From contig CP120722.1 of NCBI GenBank assembly GCA_029719485.1, forward strand, positions 434,001 through 498,000: 64,000 nt of DNA, given 5' to 3'. Positions 55,801 through 61,800 of the stretch are shown piece after piece (the stretch's first letter is position 1; every line of letters starts with the position of its first letter). The notes under the pieces are model-generated. The model was not told the origin of the DNA. It worked only from the letters and a program-made list of their open reading frames with translations, and did not search any database. Origin of the DNA: Kiritimatiellota bacterium B12222 (lineage in GTDB: Bacteria; Verrucomicrobiota; Kiritimatiellia; SS1-B-03-39; UBA6053). The position numbers were made by a program, and so were the translations under genes.

Positions 55801-58800
55801 GCAGATCCCAGATCACCCAAAACGATATCTACCGTCCCACCGGATACTTCAAAGGCAAAGGTGTTGGTACCGGAAATCAAACCGAAATTCGCACCATCAA
55901 CTTTTAGATGTACAGGGCCGACTTCTAAATGGGCGAAGACTTCTGTACCCACGGCGACAATCTCGGTACCCACTTTCTTGAATCCTAAATTACCACCTAA
56001 ACTTACGAAATCTGCAACCGTTGCTTCAAAATCTCCCACCGCAAATGCTATCGTATCAACCGCAATATTCTCAGAGAAGGTATAACTGAGTATTCCTGCT
56101 TCAATTACAGTATCTTTAGCCACCATGGTCACACCGGAGTTGTACTGTACAAAAACACTGCCTGCGGTTACGCCACCCAAATCACCCAGACTCGCAGTCA
56201 AATCCTGTCCGTTTAACTCGAATGCAAATGTATCCACACCACTCATAAGACCAAAGTTTGCATTATGTAATGCCACAAATACCGGACCGGCTTCTAGAGA
56301 AGCAGAAACCCCTTCCCCTACAGCAACCAAATTATCGCCTATTTTCTTAAAGCCGATATTTCCACTCAACGTAACGAAGTTCAAAACATTCGCTTCAAAA
56401 TCTTCAACGGCTACGGCAATGGTGTTAGCCGCAATGTCCTGTTCAAATTCATAAACCACCGTGCCTACTGAAATCTGAGTACCGCCGGTCACCGAAGTCG
56501 TCAGATCTGTATATTGGATAAATACATTCCCAAATTCAATATCCGCGAGCGGTTCCAGGGAGATGTCAAATTCCCCGTTTTTCATTTCGAAAGCAAATCC
56601 GGAAGCACCACCTATTAAACCAAAGTCCGCGTCAGTTAAACTAACAGATGCAGGACCCGCTTCCATCGAAGCAGATACACTATTGCCCACCGCAATGAGA
56701 TCCGTTCCATTTTTCTTAAAGCCCACATCACCTGACAAGGAAACAAAACCACCGATGTTTGCTGTGAACCCCTCTACTGCAAATGCAATGGTGTTGGCTG
56801 CAATATCTTGCGTGAAGTCATAAGTCACAAGTCCAACCGTCAAATCGTTGTCTTTAGAAATCGTAGTTGTTTCATCTGTGTATTGAATCAAAACATTCTC
56901 AGCATCAATGTCGGCCAGAGGTCCAAGCCCCAACTGCAATTGGCCATTACTTAATTCAAATGCAAATCCAGAGGCCCCAATTTGCAATCCAAAATCAGCC
57001 GTGATTAAACGTGCATACACCGTGGCAGAAGCTTCTAATTTAGCAGATACACCCTGGCCCACAGCCACCAAATCTGTTGTACCTACTTTCTTGAAACCAA
57101 TGTCCCCTTCAATCAATACGAAGTCGGCAATATTTGCTTCAAAGTTTGTCACCGAGAACAAAATGGTATTTTCAAGAATGTTACTAGAAAATGTGTATTC
57201 CACATCATCTGTAATTTTAATATTCCGATTCGCAGCAATACTTGTGGCTGCATTGGTATATTGGATGAGTACGCTATCTGCAGAAACGTCAGCCAAAGGA
57301 TCGAGACTTGCAAGGAACGACGTACCTTGAATTTCAAACCCAAATTCAGTTGCATTGGAAATTAAACCAAAATCTGCACCCGACACAGATACACTTACTG
57401 GTCCCACAGCCAGAGAAGCGAAAATATCTTTTCCGATGATGATCAAATCAACCCCATCGACAATCTTGAATCCTACGGTTCCGCCAAACGAAACAAAGCC
57501 CGCAATGTCTGCACTTAGAATTGTTGCAGCAAAGGCTTGTGTGTTAGAAGCAATGTCACCACTAAAAGTATAACTTAAATCTCCGACGGATAAGATATCT
57601 GTAGTCGAATCAACCGTGGTACCGTCAGCGGTATACTGAACGAATATATTCTCTGCGGAGATATTTCCAATATCACCTATGCTCAATTCAAGTCCGGCAT
57701 TCTTCAACTCAAAAGCAAAACGCGTTTCACTCGCAATCAACCCAAAATCTGCCGTGATGGCCCGAGCGTACACCGTGGGTGAAATTTCGAGCGAAGCACT
57801 CACCCCATTACCGATGGCAATAATGTCGGTTCCAACTTTCTGAAAGCCGATATCACCTTCTAGTTTAACAAAACCCGCGACGTTCGCCACAAATCCTTCA
57901 ACCGCAAAAACGGTAGTTCCCGCTAGAATACCTGTCGTGAATTCGTACTGCAAAGCCCCGACATTAATTATTCTTTCCGCTATAATCGTCGTATCAATAT
58001 TTGAATACTGCACAAAAACCGAAGAAGCGTTCACACCACCAAGATCTGAAAGATCAAATATCAATGCACCATTAGATAATTCAAACGCAAATGTACCCAC
58101 TCCTGCAACCAAACCAAATTGTGCATTTGATAAACTAAGTGACACCGCACCAGCGGCTAAAGTAGCAGTGACATTGTTACCAATGGCCACAATTTCTGTA
58201 TCAGATTTCTTAAGGCCAATATCTCCACTCAATGAAACAAACCCAGCTAAGTTAGCTTCAAAACCTTGAACCGCAAAGGCAACCGTATTGGGCTCGATGA
58301 GTTGGGAAAAGGTATATGTGAGATCACCCACTTCAATTTCTGTGCCACCTGGAACGGTGGTGAATGCATTCGTATATCGAACAAATACGCTGTCAGCATC
58401 GATGTCTGCTAATGGTGCCAATGCCAGTGTGAAACTACCATCTTTCAATTCGAAGGCAAAATTATCATTGTTGGATATTAACCCAAAGTTTGCACCTTCG
58501 ATACGTGCTTCAATATCACCTACCACCAAGGAGGCATCGACATCATTTCCAATTGCCATCAAGAAAGTACCGGTCTTTTGAAATCCAATATTTCCACTTA
58601 TGGTGACAAAGTCGAAAGCGGTGGCTTGAAAGCCTTCTACAACAAAACTGATGGTGTTCGCCGCAATTTCAGAATTAAATTCATATGCAACTTCACCAAC
58701 CTCTATTTCCGTATTCTGTAATATGGTCGTGTCTGCATTGGTGTACCGAACCAAGACCGATGTCGCACTTGCAGAACCTAACGTTCCTAAAGCAACATTT

Positions 58801-61800
58801 AAATATTCACCCGATACTTCAAATCCAAATTCTGTCGCATTGCTGATTAAACCAAAGTTTGCACCCGTTACTTCGACACTTGCAGGACCCGCTACCAATT
58901 TAGCGCTGATGTTATTCCCTGTAATGATAACATCACCTGTGCTGAGCATAATACCCACATCACCACGAATACTGACAAATCCATCAATATTCGCATCCAG
59001 GTCCGTCACTGCAAATGCGCGGGTTAATGGGGCAATGCCGTTGTCAAATTTGTAATCTAAGTCACCAATTGAAATTTCTGTATCAGCATCAATTGTTGTG
59101 AATGCATTGGTGTATTGAACAAATACGCTTCCAGCAGTTACGTCTGCCAACGGTTCCATGGTTAAAACAAAATTACCGTCTTTAAGTTCGAATGCAAATT
59201 CCGTTGCCGTTTTGTATAAACCAAAGTTCGCATTTTCTAACTTAACGAAAACAGGATCGGCATCAAGCGTTGCTGTAACAGATTCTCCGATGACATAAAT
59301 TTCTGTTCCGTCTTTCTTGAATCCCACATTACCATCGATGGTAATGAAATCCGCAACTACTGCAGTGAAACCAGTGACGGCAATTGAGAGGGTATCGACC
59401 GCAATCTCTTGCAAGAAACTATAATTTACGGTTCCAATAGTGATCGTCGATGCTGCAATTGTGGTCGCGGCATTGGTGTACTGAATTAAAACCGAATCAC
59501 CCTCAACACTTCCCAAAGGATCGAGAATTATTACAAGGCTGCCACCTGAAACTTCAAAACCAAACAAGGTGTCACTACTGATCAAACCAAAATTTGCTCC
59601 GGTCACTTCTACCATCACCCCGTCTGCAACTAAGCTCGCGGTAATATCATTACCCACAGCTTCAATCTTACCTGCGTTCAATTGGAATCCGACATCACCC
59701 GTTATACTGACAAAATCATCAAAGGTTGCGTCAAATTCGGTAACCGCAAAAGCGATGGTATCTGAAGCAATGGTTTGTCCAAAGGTGTAAACCAACCCGC
59801 CACCAATATTGAGTTCGGTCCCCATAGTAATGGTTGTAAATTCATCGGTGTATTGAACCAAAACACTATCGGCCCCCACTGACGCCAATTCGGCCATATT
59901 CATTTCAAATTGACCATTGCTCAATTCAAAACCAAATGTCGTTGCATTGGCAATCAAACCAAAATGAGCATTTGCTAATTGTGCATATACACCGTCAATT
60001 TCTAAAGAGGCGGTTACTTCATGACCTACGGCAATCAAATTTCCGTCTTCCAACTTAAAGCCAACATCTCCACTTACTTTTACAAAATCTGAAACCGTCG
60101 CTTCAAAATCTTCAAGTGCGAAGGCCACCGTGTCTGCCAAAATTTCATTGGCAAAAACATAATCAATGTCACCCACTGAAATGGTACCCGCCGCAATGGT
60201 GGTGGCTGCATTGGTGTATTGAATAAATGTACTTGAAGATCCAAAACTTCCGAGATCACCTAGAATAAAATCTAATGCGCCGCCTGTCACCTCAAATCCA
60301 AATTCAGTCGCATTGCTGATTAAACCAAAGTTAGCACCAGTGACTCCGGCTCGAACTCCTCCCACTTCAAGCTTAGCATTCACATTATCTCCTACCACGA
60401 TAATGTCACCCTCAGCACTTAGTTTAAATCCGAGGTTTCCACTCAAAGAAACAAAATCATCAATACTAGTCTCAAAATTGGTTACCGCAAATGTGATCGT
60501 TTCAGAACCAATATCTTCACTCAGTTCATAGGTAAGTGATCCCGCAGTCAACACATCCCCAAAAGTGAATGAGGTGTTCTCATTTGTGTACTGAACCAAG
60601 ATGCTCGAAGCACTCACAGTTTCGATCGGTCCAAGCTTCGCAGCCAAATTCCCATTCCTGGCTTCAAATCCAAAAACATCCGTATCCGTGAGCAAACCAA
60701 AATCAGCATTTTCTAAACGAACAAAAGCTGTGCCTACTTCTAAGGACGCGGTGATGTCGTTTCCAACCACGGTGATTTCAGTTCCGGATTTGGAGACAGC
60801 CACATCGCCCGTAATTTTTACGAAGTCACTTATTTCAATTTCAACCCCGGTCACTTCCAGAGCTTGGACATCATTGGCATCCGTAAAATGTGCGAAGGTA
60901 TATTCGGCGATTCCGGTACCGATCGTGTCGCCGTTCGGATTCGCGGAACTGTCATTATATATATACACCACCTGAGTGGCGGTTGCGGAGAAGTTGGCAG
61001 AGGTCAATGTGGGGGTGCCCACAATTTCCATGACCGCAGTGTTGTTATTATTAAGGACAACACCAAACGCGGCATTTGCAATATCCACATCCAAGGTATC
61101 AGCCGTTCCAAAATTGAAATTGATGCCGGTACCGGTCAACTCGAGATTGTCAGTAGAGAGCTCAATGGAAAAATTTCCGGATGCAGAAAACTGATCTCCG
61201 AAATCTACCGAACCACTCACACTCACACCGGCTGACAAATTAAAGTAGTCGGCATTCAAAACTTCGCCGATCGCATCGGATTCGGCGGTGGTGTCGGTGG
61301 TGATACTAAATCCGGTCGGACCCGGAAGCGCGACCACATTCAACGTGATGCCGGTCGCGGTCTGTTCAATTTCAAAATAGCGGTCGGTCATGTCGCCGCC
61401 AAAAAGTCCAAGTCCATTTTCAAATGTGCCCGTGGCAGATCCGAAAGTGATGATCTCAAAACTGTCCCCAATCTCGGGCAGGTAGTTATTAAGGAGAACA
61501 ATGGAGAGGGTGCCATCAAATGTGGCCGCGCCTGTGACGATCAACTCATCGTACTCGGTTCCTGCAACCAACCCTTCTAATTCCATTTCCAAGGTGCCAC
61601 CCATATTATCGAAGCTTCCCATGGTAATGGAGCCCGGAGAGTGTCCTGGAGAAACGATCCCATAATTCACGACAGAGCCGCCGAGTACGCCTGTACCCGC
61701 CAGCTTTTCACCTTCATTAATGACAATCACCCCATTTTCAGGGGGTCCTTGACCGGAATTCAGGGTTTCAACCTGAATCGTGGTAAAGGGATCTGGGTCC

